From NCBI RefSeq assembly GCF_002204745.1, contig NZ_NIRR01000007.1:62001-126000 (forward strand): DNA of 64,000 nucleotides. The letters are read 5' to 3'. Shown piece after piece: positions 48,674-57,404 of the stretch; within the stretch, counting starts at the first letter, position 1, and each line of letters starts with the position of its first letter. The notes below the pieces were generated by a model that worked only from the letters and a program-made list of their open reading frames with translations, was not told where the DNA came from and did no database searches. Source of the DNA: Hymenobacter amundsenii (GTDB lineage Bacteria; Bacteroidota; Bacteroidia; Cytophagales; Hymenobacteraceae). The translations under genes were made by a program, and so were the position numbers.

Positions 48674-50914
48674 TTAGCCGTTCATAGCCAGCAGGAACTC
48701 TTCGTTGTCCTTGGTGCCTTTCATACGGTCCTTGAGGAACTCCATGGCCTCGGCGGCCGTCATGTCGGACATGAACTTGCGCAGCACCCAGATGCGGTTG
48801 AGCTCATCCTTGCTCATGAGCAGGTCTTCGCGGCGGGTACCGGAAGCGGGCACATCGATGGCGGGGAAGATGCGCTTGTTGGCCAGTTTGCGGTCCAGCT
48901 GCAGTTCCATGTTGCCGGTACCCTTGAATTCCTCGAAGATTACCTCGTCCATTTTGGATCCGGTTTCGATGAGGGCCGTGGCGATGATGGTCAGCGAGCC
49001 GCCGTCTTCCACGTTGCGGGCCGCGCCGAAGAAGCGCTTGGGCTTATGCAGGGCGTTGGCATCGACACCACCCGACAGGATTTTGCCCGAAGCCGGCTGC
49101 ACCGTGTTGTAGGCGCGGGCCAAGCGGGTAATCGAGTCGAGCAGAATGACCACGTCGTGCCCGCACTCGACGAGGCGCTTGGCTTTTTCGAGGGCGATAG
49201 TGGCAATTTTCACGTGGCGGTCGGCCGTTTCGTCGAATGTCGAGCTGAGCACTTCGGCCTTCACAGTGCGGGCCATGTCGGTTACCTCTTCCGGCCGCTC
49301 ATCAATGAGCAGAATCATTAGGTACACCTCCGGGTGGTTTTCCGAAATGGCGTTGGCGATTTCCTGGAGCAGGACCGTTTTACCGGTTTTGGGCTGGGCC
49401 ACAATCAGGCCCCGCTGGCCCTTGCCGATGGGAGCAAACAGGTCCAGAATCCGGGTGCTGTACTGAGTTGGTTTAGTAGTGAGTTTGAGGCGCTCTTCGG
49501 CAAAAAGCGGGGTGAGGTTGGTGAACGGAATCCGGTCGCGGGCTTCTTCTACCGAGCGGCCGTTCACGCCTTCCACGCCCACGAGGGCGAAGTACTTCTC
49601 GCCTTCGCGGGGCGGGCGAATAGTGGCTTTCACCGTGTCGCCGGCCTTTAGGGCGAACTGCTTCACCTGCTGAGGAGCCACGTAAATATCGTCGGGCGAG
49701 GCCAAGTAGTTATAGAACGGGCTGCGCAGGAAGCCGTAGCCACCATCGGGCATCATTTCCAAGGTACCCGCACCGGGAATCACGAGGTCCATTTCCGGCA
49801 GCTTGTTGCCGCGTTGCTCCTGGCCCCGCTGCTCCTGACGGTCGTTACGGTCGTTGCGCTGGTCCGGGCGCCCCGACTCTGGCCGAGGGGCCTCAGCGGT
49901 GCCGCCGTTGCTCTGGCGCTCAGCCAGGCGCTGCTGGCGGGCCAGTTCGCGGGCGGCGTAACGCTCTTCGCGGCGCTGCTCCCGGGCCTCCCGGCTGTCG
50001 GAACGGCCGGCTTCGCGCTGGTTGCGGCCTTCGCGGGGCTGGTCGACGTTGCGGTCGGTTCTTTGCTGGTCGGGGCGTGGTTGGTCGCGGTTTTCACGAA
50101 CGTCGCGGTCGGGGCGGTTGTCGCGGTTGTCGCGGCCGTCGCGGCCGTTCTCGGAGCGGCCTTCGCGGGGCTGGTACTCGCGGCCGTCGCGGAAGATGCG
50201 GGGCTGATCGGCGCGGCCGTTGCGGGCCGGCGCGGTAGCGTCGCCTTCGTCAGCGGGCTCAGGAGCCGATTCCAACGGAGCCACATCGGAAATGCCAGCC
50301 TCGGATACTGTTACGTCGGAGAGGGCTACGTCGGAAGCAGCAATAGGGCGGCCGGCGCGGTCGGTGCGGGCCCGGCGCTCGGGGCGCTGGTAAAGCTTCA
50401 CTGGCCGATCCATTTCGGGAGCGTCCGCAGTAGTGTCAGAAGTTGACGCAGCTTCCGTTTCGGTAGAAGCCGAAGTTGAGGCAGCCGCTTCAGGAGCCTT
50501 TTCAGCGTCTGGCAGGGCCATTGCCGGAGCGGCCGGCGCAGCAGCAGCACTAACCGGAGCCGGAGCTTCGCCAACTACTGCTGGCGCTTCTTCAGCGGCC
50601 GAGGCGGCGGCAGCTTTCGTGCGGCTGGCGACTGGGCGGGCGGCCGCGGTCCGGGTGGCAGGTTTCTTGGGAGCCGCCGCTTTGGCCGCACGGGCGGCTT
50701 TAGGAGCCGGAGCCTCAGCAACGGCAGTTTCCGGGCTGGCAGGGGCGGTGGCGCGGGGAGTGGGCGGAGTGCCAGGCGCTTTGGCTTGGTGGTCCAGAAT
50801 CTTGTAAATCAGGTCCTGCTTGCTTAGCTTCTTGAAGTTGCCGACCTGTATATTCTCGGCTATTTCCTTCAACTCTGACAGCAAGCGGTCCTTCAACTCG
50901 TCAATAGTGTACAT
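48674..50914 (-). CDS. rho: Transcription termination factor Rho with long disordered insertion
   Basis: Hexameric RNA helicase that ends transcription. 746 residues, against 419 in E. coli. Order: Rho_N helices ([33 protein letters not shown]); a low-complexity insert of roughly 330 residues rich in Ala/Glu/Pro and then in Arg/Asp/Gly/Gln (about 50-380); the cold-shock RNA-binding domain with [20 protein letters not shown]; and the ATPase with Walker [38 protein letters not shown] and the Q-loop segment [20 protein letters not shown]. Such inserts are known in Bacteroidota Rho. The ATG at 50914 gives the family N-terminus. The gene is followed by a 41-base palindrome. Confidence 0.95.
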   Translation of the reverse strand: MYTIDELKDRLLSELKEIAENIQVGNFKKLSKQDLIYKILDHQAKAPGTPPTPRATAPASPETAVAEAPAPKAARAAKAAAPKKPATRTAAARPVASRTKAAAASAAEEAPAVVGEAPAPVSAAAAPAAPAMALPDAEKAPEAAASTSASTETEAASTSDTTADAPEMDRPVKLYQRPERRARTDRAGRPIAASDVALSDVTVSEAGISDVAPLESAPEPADEGDATAPARNGRADQPRIFRDGREYQPREGRSENGRDGRDNRDNRPDRDVRENRDQPRPDQQRTDRNVDQPREGRNQREAGRSDSREAREQRREERYAARELARQQRLAERQSNGGTAEAPRPESGRPDQRNDRNDRQEQRGQEQRGNKLPEMDLVIPGAGTLEMMPDGGYGFLRSPFYNYLASPDDIYVAPQQVKQFALKAGDTVKATIRPPREGEKYFALVGVEGVNGRSVEEARDRIPFTNLTPLFAEERLKLTTKPTQYSTRILDLFAPIGKGQRGLIVAQPKTGKTVLLQEIANAISENHPEVYLMILLIDERPEEVTDMARTVKAEVLSSTFDETADRHVKIATIALEKAKRLVECGHDVVILLDSITRLARAYNTVQPASGKILSGGVDANALHKPKRFFGAARNVEDGGSLTIIATALIETGSKMDEVIFEEFKGTGNMELQLDRKLANKRIFPAIDVPASGTRREDLLMSKDELNRIWVLRKFMSDMTAAEAMEFLKDRMKGTKDNEEFLLAMNG

Positions 50915-51500
50915 AATAAGGTGGGGGGGCAAAAAAGGGATACGGGGCCGCACACACCCCGCGTAAGCGCGGGCAGGGCCATTCCGGGTACAAAAGGCTA
51001 CCGCAACGCGGCACCTGATGCAGGAAAAAGCGGGAAATAAACGAGGGTGGAGCCGACTGGGGCTAGGCAGATACGGGCGGGGCGCGGTAAAAAAGAAAAG
51101 CTAACGGGCCCGCCGGCCAGGGCCGACTTGTAGTGCAATGTTAGCGCAATAAGGGGGAATTGCCAAATCGGATTTCGATTCGGCCGGTGCAGCCGCTACG
51201 CAAGCACTTGCCAGCCGCTGTTTTGCCTGAGCAAGCGGCTAAAAGCAGCCGCCCGAACTGGCGTTTTGCCTTTACGAGGCGGGCCCTAAAAAGATATACG
51301 GCTCGGGTTTGCCAACCAGCGCGGGAGACTTAGCGCCAAGTTGGCTGCCCCGTTCGTCTTTCCGGGTTAACTGCTATTTCGCCCCGCTGGTTCCCGGGTC
51401 CGGGTGGGCAGTATTTGCGGGCCGAAATAAGCCAAGGCTTTTTCTCCGGAATCAAACGGCTATTTTTACACCTTCTAATTCGCGTTTTCCACCTGCCGAT
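50915..51500. other. 586-base gap between divergent rho and serS
   Basis: It contains the leaders of both genes. I see no exact promoter element and only weak hairpins (for example AGCCGCT at 51213 with AGCGGCT at 51234). No T-box or gene is visible. Its length allows a long 5' leader for rho. Confidence 0.4.
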
Positions 51501-52781
51501 ATGCTGCAAGTTGCCGTCCTGAGAGAACAAACCGCCGCCGTGCTAGCGGGCTTGGCCAAACGAAACTACCCCACCGGCGAGGCCGACGTGCAGGCCGTAC
51601 TCGACCTCGATCAGCGCCGCAAGGATCTGCAAACCAGCCACGATAAGGCCCAGGCTGAAGCCAACGAGCTGGCCCGCCAGATCGGAGGCCTGATGAAAAC
51701 CGGCGACAAGGCTGGGGCCGAAGTGCTTAAAGCCCGCACCACCGAACTCAAGCAGCAAACCAAAGCCCATTCCGAGGAGCTGACCGAGGTAGAAAAAACC
51801 TTGCAGCAACAACTGTACAAGCTGCCCAACCTGCCCCACGAGAGCGTGCCCGCCGGCCGCTCGGCCGACGACAACGAGCTGGTGCGCGAATGGGGCACCA
51901 AGCCCGAGCTGCCCGCCGACGCCAAACCGCACTGGGACCTGATTGAGCAGTACGACATCATCGATTTTGCGCTAGGCAACAAAATTACCGGGGCCGGTTT
52001 CCCGGTGTATAAGGGCCAGGGGGCCCGGTTGCAGCGGGCGCTCATCAACTTTTTCCTTGATGAAGCCCGCGCCGCTGGCTACCTTGAAATTCAGCCCCCG
52101 ATTCTCATTAATGAAGCCAGCGGCTACGGTACCGGCCAATTGCCCGACAAAGAGGGCCAGATGTACCACGCCACCGCCGATGACCTTTACCTCATCCCGA
52201 CGGCCGAAGTACCCATCACCAACCTCTACCGCGACGACATTATTGCCCCCGACCGGCTGCCCATTCGCAACGCCGGCTACACGCCCTGCTTTCGGCGTGA
52301 GGCGGGCTCCTGGGGCGCGCACGTGCGGGGCCTCAACCGCCTGCACCAGTTCGACAAAGTAGAAATAGTACAAATCACGCAGCCCGAAAACAGCTACGCG
52401 GCCCTCGACGGCATGGTAGCCCACATCGAGGGGCTGCTGCAAAAGCTGGAGCTCCCCTACCGCGTGCTGCGCCTCTGCGGCGGCGACATGGGCTTTACCT
52501 CGGCCATCACCTACGACCTCGAAGTGTGGAGCGCGGCCCAGCAGCGGTGGCTGGAAGTGAGTTCGGCCTCGAACTTTGAAACCTTCCAGGCCAACCGCCT
52601 GAAGCTGCGCTACCGCCCCGATGGCGGCAAAACCCAGCTCCTGCACACGCTCAATGGCTCGGCTCTGGCCCTACCCCGCATCGTGGCCGCCCTGCTCGAA
52701 AACAACCAGACGCCCGAAGGCATCCGACTGCCCCAGTCCCTCCACTCCTACTGCGGATTCGACACGATTAAGGGCGAATAA
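51501..52781 (+). CDS. serS: Seryl-tRNA synthetase
   Basis: Charges tRNA-Ser with serine. 426 residues starting MLQVAVLREQTAAVLAGLAK. The N-terminal coiled-coil arm (about 30-110) binds the tRNA. The class II catalytic core has motif 1 region FFLDEARAAGYLEIQPPILI, motif 2 TPCFRREAGSWGAHVRGLNR and motif 3 LNGSALALPRIVAALLENNQ. The start at 51501 gives the usual N-terminus; the frame extends 64 codons upstream through non-coding-looking sequence. A perfect bidirectional terminator follows. Confidence 0.96.
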   Translation: MLQVAVLREQTAAVLAGLAKRNYPTGEADVQAVLDLDQRRKDLQTSHDKAQAEANELARQIGGLMKTGDKAGAEVLKARTTELKQQTKAHSEELTEVEKTLQQQLYKLPNLPHESVPAGRSADDNELVREWGTKPELPADAKPHWDLIEQYDIIDFALGNKITGAGFPVYKGQGARLQRALINFFLDEARAAGYLEIQPPILINEASGYGTGQLPDKEGQMYHATADDLYLIPTAEVPITNLYRDDIIAPDRLPIRNAGYTPCFRREAGSWGAHVRGLNRLHQFDKVEIVQITQPENSYAALDGMVAHIEGLLQKLELPYRVLRLCGGDMGFTSAITYDLEVWSAAQQRWLEVSSASNFETFQANRLKLRYRPDGGKTQLLHTLNGSALALPRIVAALLENNQTPEGIRLPQSLHSYCGFDTIKGE

Positions 52782-52844
52782 ATGAGTATCTGAAGCGTTA
52801 TACCGCGCAACTTTTCAGGCACTTATATCCTGACCCGCTGCCCA

Positions 52845-52909
52845 AAGCCTGCTTCAGCATAAAGCCCCCGACGTGCGTACGTTGGGGGGCTTTATGCTGA
52901 AGCAGGCTT
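52845..52909. terminator. Bidirectional terminator between serS and the OsmC gene
   Basis: Exact 25-base arms (52845-52869 and 52885-52909) with a 15-base loop lie between two convergent genes. Confidence 0.75.
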
Positions 52910-52951
52910 CTTCTAAAAGGGCCTCTGCCTATGATTCTGGTGCCTGAACGA

Positions 52952-53389
52952 TCATACCAATGTCGTGACGATGCGCAGGCCAGCTTCCAGGGTTTTCTGC
53001 ACCGGGCACTTGGAGGAAATGGTTTCCAGCCGTTGGCGCTGCTCGGTGGAGAGTGGGCCCAGCAGGCGCAGTTCCTTATCCACCTGCTCCAGTGTCTGGC
53101 CGGCTTTCTCGCACTGCTCGCAGTCCTGGGCGTGCACGCGGCCGTGGCGCAGGCCCACCTCAATACCTTCGAGGGGCCATTTTTTACGGGTGGCGTAGAG
53201 GCGGAGCGTGATGGCGGTGCAGGCGCCCAAGGCCGCGAGCAGCAGGTCGTAGGGCGTCGGGCCGCGGTCTTGGCCGCCCACGCTGGTGGGCTCGTCTACA
53301 AACCACGTGTGGCGACCGGCCTGTACGTCGGCCGTCAGGGTTTCGGGACCCACTTTTACCAGCACGGTATTCTCTTTGTTGTCAGTCAT
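52952..53389 (-). CDS. OsmC-family peroxidase-like protein
   Basis: 145 residues. OsmC/Ohr proteins reduce organic hydroperoxides through two cysteines; both are present here, in ALGACTAITLRLYA and ISSKCPVQKTLEAG. Other conserved features are GGQDRGPTPYDLLLAAL and the central helix pair. An additional CEQC (HAQDCEQCEKAG) in the middle is an extra feature and may bind metal. It is probably cytosolic. It lies 3 bases behind the small conserved gene at 53393 on the same strand, so the two form one operon. Confidence 0.88.
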   Translation of the reverse strand: MTDNKENTVLVKVGPETLTADVQAGRHTWFVDEPTSVGGQDRGPTPYDLLLAALGACTAITLRLYATRKKWPLEGIEVGLRHGRVHAQDCEQCEKAGQTLEQVDKELRLLGPLSTEQRQRLETISSKCPVQKTLEAGLRIVTTLV

Positions 53390-53392
53390 GGC

Positions 53393-53698
53393 TTAGCTCG
53401 TTGGCATGCTGAGCTTCTGCATCAGCGCGTCGTTGGCGGGGGCCGAGTAGGCGCCGTAGGCACTCACCAGCAGCCCCTTCACGCCCTGGTCCGACTCGAT
53501 GGCGTACAGGATGCTCTCGTCGCCGGGGTCGGTTTCGCCTTCGAAGCGGTAGAACTCGCGCACCTGGAAGTGCTCGGGGTGCAGTTTTAAATCCAGCCCG
53601 GGGCAATGCAGGTACTCGTCGGTGAGGTTGAAATCCTGGTCGAAGCCGCGTTGTTGCAGGTCGCGGATGGCTTCGCTAAGCGTGTCGTACGTTTTCAT
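53393..53698 (-). CDS. Small conserved Bacteroidota protein
   Basis: 101 residues: MKTYDTLSEAIRDLQQRGFD, then FNLTDEYLHCPGLDLKLHPE, FQVREFYRFEGETDPGDESI and VKGLLVSAYGAYSAPANDAL. Homologs are often labelled phosphoribosylpyrophosphate synthetase, but nothing of that enzyme (no PRPP loop) is visible and the label looks wrong. Function unknown. First gene of a two-gene unit with the OsmC-like protein, which suggests a stress link. Confidence 0.75.
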   Translation of the reverse strand: MKTYDTLSEAIRDLQQRGFDQDFNLTDEYLHCPGLDLKLHPEHFQVREFYRFEGETDPGDESILYAIESDQGVKGLLVSAYGAYSAPANDALMQKLSMPTS

Positions 53699-53786
53699 GA
53701 GGGCTGCAGTAAGGGGGACACTAGCGGTACGACCACCCGGCGCAAACTGTTGTGCTTACCAGCCTCCTGCCCAATTACCCGTCGCC

Positions 53787-54845
53787 TCAGCGCCCGTCGA
53801 TGGCCGGCGGCAGATCGAACACGATGTCGCGCATGCACTTGAAATGGCCTTTGGGGCACTCGGCGAAACCAATTTTAGAGCAGGGCCGGCAGCTCAGCCC
53901 TTCCACTTCCAGCACCCGAAACTCGGTGCGGTAAGGGTACATGCCAAAGGCCGGTACGGTGTTGCCCCACACGCTGATAATCGGCTTGCCAAACGCCGCC
54001 GCCACGTGCATCAGCCCGGTATCGTGGCTGACCACCAGCCGGGCTTGCCGCACCAAAGAAGCCGATTGGTTAAGGTTGAACTTCCCGCAGGCATTATAAA
54101 TGATTGTTTTAGGGACCGGAGAGCTAGGGCTCGGGGGGAAATAGTACGGGCTGTCGGGAATACGGGGCACGGGAGCCGGCGAGGTGACCGCGCCCGCATC
54201 AAACGCCAGTTCGATAATGTGGCCGGTGGTTTCGTCGGTGGGGCCGCCGAGCAGCACCACCGGTTGCCGCAACAGCCCGCACAGCTCGATGATGCGCTCT
54301 ACCGGCAGGCGCTTGGTGGCGTGCTGGGCCCCAATGGCAAAGGCCACGTAGCCCCGCTGAAAGGCGGGCGGCAGCGCCTCAGCCAAGTCCACTTCGTCGG
54401 CTTCGGGAATGAAGTAGTCCAGCCCCTGCTTGTCGTTGTGCACGCCCAACGGCGCGGCGGCGGCCAAGTAGCGGTCCACGATGTGCACCCGGGGCAGGGT
54501 GTCCATCTTCCAGTTCACCAGCAGCCATTTGCGGGCATTAAGCTTGTCGAAACTGCTCGATTTTACCCCCAGCCGGGCTTTAATAAGGCCAGTGCGCAGG
54601 TTGTTATGCAGGTCGATGATGAAGTCGAACTGCTCGGCCCGCAGCTCCTCCACCAACTCGCCCAGGCTCCCGGTCAGGCAATGCACCCGGTCGACGTAGG
54701 GGTTGTTTTCCACGATACCCCGGAACGACGGCTTGGTGGCAAAGTGCACCACGGCCCCCGCCACCTGCTGCTTCACCGCCCGAATAACGGGCGTAGTCAG
54801 CACGATGTCGCCGATGGAGGAAAACCGCAGAATCAGAATTTTCAT
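53787..54845 (-). CDS. Glycosyltransferase family 9 (heptosyltransferase-like)
   Basis: 352 residues. Family 9 enzymes add heptose or related sugars to the LPS core from nucleotide-activated donors. The N-terminal domain has ILILRFSSIGDIVLTTPVIR, the GT9 signature, and FDFIIDLHNNLRTGLIK; the C-terminal domain has VVLLGGPTDETTGHI and VVSHDTGLMHVAAAFGKPII. The tail has a Cys cluster (LSCRPCSKIGFAECPKGHFK ... C), common in Bacteroidota GT9 proteins. No other LPS genes are adjacent. It is flanked by a palindromic repeat upstream (54872-54961). Confidence 0.88.
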   Translation of the reverse strand: MKILILRFSSIGDIVLTTPVIRAVKQQVAGAVVHFATKPSFRGIVENNPYVDRVHCLTGSLGELVEELRAEQFDFIIDLHNNLRTGLIKARLGVKSSSFDKLNARKWLLVNWKMDTLPRVHIVDRYLAAAAPLGVHNDKQGLDYFIPEADEVDLAEALPPAFQRGYVAFAIGAQHATKRLPVERIIELCGLLRQPVVLLGGPTDETTGHIIELAFDAGAVTSPAPVPRIPDSPYYFPPSPSSPVPKTIIYNACGKFNLNQSASLVRQARLVVSHDTGLMHVAAAFGKPIISVWGNTVPAFGMYPYRTEFRVLEVEGLSCRPCSKIGFAECPKGHFKCMRDIVFDLPPAIDGR

Positions 54846-54871
54846 TTATTCAGTTGAAGTTAAAAGAACGT

Positions 54872-54961
54872 GTCATGCTGAGCGCAGCCGAAGCATCTCT
54901 ACCGTTTCGTTGAACGACTGCTACGAAGTGGTAGAGATGCTTCGGCTACGCTCAGCATGAC
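54872..54961. repeat. Palindrome of the GTCATGCTGAGCGCAGC family
   Basis: 32-base arms 54872-54903 and 54930-54961 pair with one mismatch around a 26-base loop. It lies between the PolX and glycosyltransferase genes. Confidence 0.85.
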
Positions 54962-55005
54962 GGTCTTTTGACTTCCTAAACAGCTTCATTCAGCCAACAC
55001 AGCCA

Positions 55006-56760
55006 CTACCCAAACAACGAGTCCTGGAATTCCAACGGCGGCTTTATGCCGGCTTTGCGCTTCGCAAAATACGCGGCCGCCTCCTCCACCGACTTCGTGT
55101 TGAAGGTCGTGGCTTTGGTGAGGCCACCTTTGCGGCCCATGAACACGCCGTAGCGCATGTCGGCGTAGCCGTTGGTGTGGTGGGCATCGGGGTTGATGCT
55201 GAGCTGTACGCCCTGCTCCAGCGCGTAGTGCACCCAGCGCCAGTCGAGGTCGAGGCGCCAGGGGTTGGCGTTGATTTCGATGATGACGTTGTGCTGGGCG
55301 CAGGCGTCGATGACGGCCTTGTGGTCGAGTGGGTAGCCTTCGCGGCGCAGCAGCAGCCGGCCGGTGGGGTGGCCGAGCATGGTGGTATACGGGTTTTCGA
55401 TGGCCCGCAACACCCGGGTCGTGGCCTTGCGCTCGTCCATTTTGAGGTTCGAGTGCACCGAGGCCACGATGAAATCGAAGGTTTCGAGCACAGCCGGCGG
55501 GTAGTCGAGGCTGCCATCCGACAGAATATCCGACTCGATGCCCTTGAAGATGCGGAACGGGGCCAGTTCCTGATTGAGCTGGTCGATTTCCTGGTGCTGC
55601 TGGCGCACACGCTCCACCGGCAGGCCGTTGGCATAGTGGGCAGCCTGCGAGTGGTCGCAGATGCCGAGGTACTCGTAGCCGCCGTCGCGCAGGAAGGTGG
55701 CCATTTCGCGCAGGCTGTGGGTACCGTCGGAGTAGGTGCTGTGGTTGTGCAGCGAGCCACGCAGGTCGGTGGGCTCCAACAGCTGGGGCAGCTTGTTTTC
55801 GCGGGCCAGCGGCAGCTCCCAGAGGCCTTCGCGCAGCTCGGGCTCCACGTATTGCAGGCCGGCGCGCTCATAAAGCGCCTGTTCGGTAGCGAATTGCTCC
55901 CGCTTGAGCCACTGGCGCAGGCTGGCCGGCTGGCCGGGCAGCAGCTCGGCAGCCAACGCGCCGGCCAGGTGGGCATCGGCGGCCGACGTCAGCAGCAACT
56001 GGTTGGTGAACTCAGCGGGGGCCACCAGCAGCACTTCCACTTTCACGCCCGAAGTGGTGGCCGTGCCGCGCCAGGCAAACGGGCCACTGCGGCGCGGGTC
56101 GGGCGTGAGGCCATCGAGGCCGTTGAGTAGCTCATGGGCGGCGGCGGGCGCGGTGGTGGCCACCACCAGCGTTACGGTTTCGATGGTTTCGAGGCGGCGG
56201 CGCACCTGCCCGCTCACGGCGGCCTGGGTGGTGCCGGGGGCGGTTTCGAGACGAGCCAGCAGGTCGTGGGCCAGCTCCTCGCCCTGCGGATAGAGCAGCT
56301 TGCCCCGGCTCTGGTCGGTGAAGTCCAGCGCGTCGAGCAGAGCCTGCTGGGTTTTCTGGCCGAAGCCTTTCAGCTGGCTTACCCGGTCGGTTTCGGCGGC
56401 CTCGCGCAGCTGGGCGGCATCTTCAATCCCCAGTTCTTTCCAGAGGCTACGAATTTTCTTGGGCCCGATACCCTTGATTTTGAGCAGTTCGACCACGCCG
56501 GGCGGGGTAGCGGCCAGCAGCCGGTCGAGGTCCTCGAACGAGCCAGTATCGAGCATTTCGGCCACTTTGGCGGCGGCCGTTTTGCTCAGGCCCGTGCGGT
56601 CGGGCAGACCGGTGCGCTCCACGTCGGCGACCGGGAAGCTCAGGGCCTCCAGGGCGTTGGCAGTGCCTTCGTAGGCCCGGATTTTAAACTGATTCTCGCC
56701 GTGCAGCTCCAGTAGCTGGGCCGCCAGGCGGAAGGCTCGGGTAAGGGCGCGGTTGTCCAT
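55006..56760 (-). CDS. polX: PolX/PHP-domain protein with degenerate polymerase site
   Basis: 584 residues with the layout of bacterial PolX (DNA polymerase X fused to a PHP 3'-5' exonuclease). N-terminal helix-hairpin-helix parts are GENQFKIRAYEGTANAL, LLKIKGIGPKKIRSLWKELG and LKGFGQKTQQALLDAL. The palm region reads AVSGQVRRRLETIETVTLVV (181-200), where active PolX has GSxRRxxxxxGDID; the two catalytic Asp are missing, and the third is Glu in VKVEVLL (about 242). The PHP domain is intact: DLRGSLHNHSTYSDGTHSL (HxH), LGICDHSQAAHYANG, VASVHSNLKMDE and SINPDAHHTNGYADM. It may keep only nuclease or phosphoesterase activity. A promoter element lies only 6 bases before the ATG. Confidence 0.88.
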   Translation of the reverse strand: MDNRALTRAFRLAAQLLELHGENQFKIRAYEGTANALEALSFPVADVERTGLPDRTGLSKTAAAKVAEMLDTGSFEDLDRLLAATPPGVVELLKIKGIGPKKIRSLWKELGIEDAAQLREAAETDRVSQLKGFGQKTQQALLDALDFTDQSRGKLLYPQGEELAHDLLARLETAPGTTQAAVSGQVRRRLETIETVTLVVATTAPAAAHELLNGLDGLTPDPRRSGPFAWRGTATTSGVKVEVLLVAPAEFTNQLLLTSAADAHLAGALAAELLPGQPASLRQWLKREQFATEQALYERAGLQYVEPELREGLWELPLARENKLPQLLEPTDLRGSLHNHSTYSDGTHSLREMATFLRDGGYEYLGICDHSQAAHYANGLPVERVRQQHQEIDQLNQELAPFRIFKGIESDILSDGSLDYPPAVLETFDFIVASVHSNLKMDERKATTRVLRAIENPYTTMLGHPTGRLLLRREGYPLDHKAVIDACAQHNVIIEINANPWRLDLDWRWVHYALEQGVQLSINPDAHHTNGYADMRYGVFMGRKGGLTKATTFNTKSVEEAAAYFAKRKAGIKPPLEFQDSLFG

Positions 56761-56766
56761 AGCAGG

Positions 56767-56774
56767 CAAAGGTA
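56767..56774 (-). promoter_or_regulatory. -7 element immediately before the PolX gene
   Basis: The minus strand reads TACCTTTG, an exact match, ending 6 bases from the start codon at 56760. If used, the message has no or almost no leader. Confidence 0.55.
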
Positions 56775-56785
56775 ATCGGTAAGGG

Positions 56786-56900
56786 GTAGTTGGCAGTTGC
56801 CAGGAAGAGGAACGTCATGCTGAGCGAAGCCGTAGGCGGAGTCGAAGCATGACGTTCCTCTTCCTGACAACCGACAACTGGCAACTGGCAACTGACAACT
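56786..56900. repeat. Composite repeat: agttgcc short repeats around a palindrome
   Basis: Outer short repeats (gtagttggcagttgcc at 56786; gacaactggcaactggcaac at 56871) are inverted relative to each other and enclose a palindrome at 56800-56858 with arms of about 21 bases ending AACGTCATGCT and AGCATGACGTT. Both repeat families of the window occur together here. Confidence 0.75.
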
Positions 56901-56932
56901 TCTTATCTTCCCAACTCCCAAACGCCACCATC

Positions 56933-57340
56933 ATGCGCCTATTCACCACTTTTGCCGGCCTGAGCGTACTGCTGCTGGCTGCCACCTGCAACCCCGACTC
57001 GCAGGGCAGCGCCGATACGCCCCCCAACCTCAAGCAGCTCGAAGGCACCTGGCTGCACGCCCAAGAGGAAGACCAGGGCGAAGTGCGCGTGTACCGGCCC
57101 AATACCTATGCTTTCCCGCCCTCGCGGGGCCGCACCGGCTTTGCCTTCGACGCCAACGGCCTGTTCACGCAGTACGACATTGCCCCCACCGACGGCCTCG
57201 AAGGCCATAAGGGCCGCTGGAAGGCCCAGAACGACCACACCATCCGCGTGAGCCTCGACGACAAAAAGGAGCCCGACTACCTGCTCGAACTCGTGTCGTT
57301 GGAAAATCAGGTGCTCAAGGTGAAGCGCAAGGATTTGTAG
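56933..57340 (+). CDS. Small lipoprotein, member 1 of a tandem family
   Basis: 135 residues. Signal peptide with lipobox LLLAATC, then KQLEGTWLHAQEEDQGEVRV, YRPNTYAFPPSRGRTGFAFD, ANGLFTQYDIAPTDG, KGRWKAQNDHTIRVS and YLLELVSLENQVLKVKRKDL. The plan (LxGxW, a formatted F-DANG-F strand pair, a final L-LE-V-S strand) is lipocalin-like, as in many Bacteroidota small lipoproteins. Two related genes follow. Role unknown. The start at 56933 places the lipobox at the normal distance. Confidence 0.72.
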   Translation: MRLFTTFAGLSVLLLAATCNPDSQGSADTPPNLKQLEGTWLHAQEEDQGEVRVYRPNTYAFPPSRGRTGFAFDANGLFTQYDIAPTDGLEGHKGRWKAQNDHTIRVSLDDKKEPDYLLELVSLENQVLKVKRKDL

Positions 57341-57404
57341 CCGTTGCAACCATTTGGCGGCGCGGGCCCTCTTCCTGCCAGGAAGTTCCCCTATACCCCT
57401 TGCT

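Noticed and set aside
49814..50446. 210-codon plus-strand frame rich in Ala, Val and Gly
   Set aside because: Shadow of the low-complexity insert of rho.
53393..53698. Phosphoribosylpyrophosphate synthetase
   Set aside because: The name is often attached to this small family, but the protein has none of the enzyme's motifs and is a third of the length.
55177..56130. 317-codon plus-strand frame
   Set aside because: Shadow of the PolX/PHP gene, which has clear PHP motifs.
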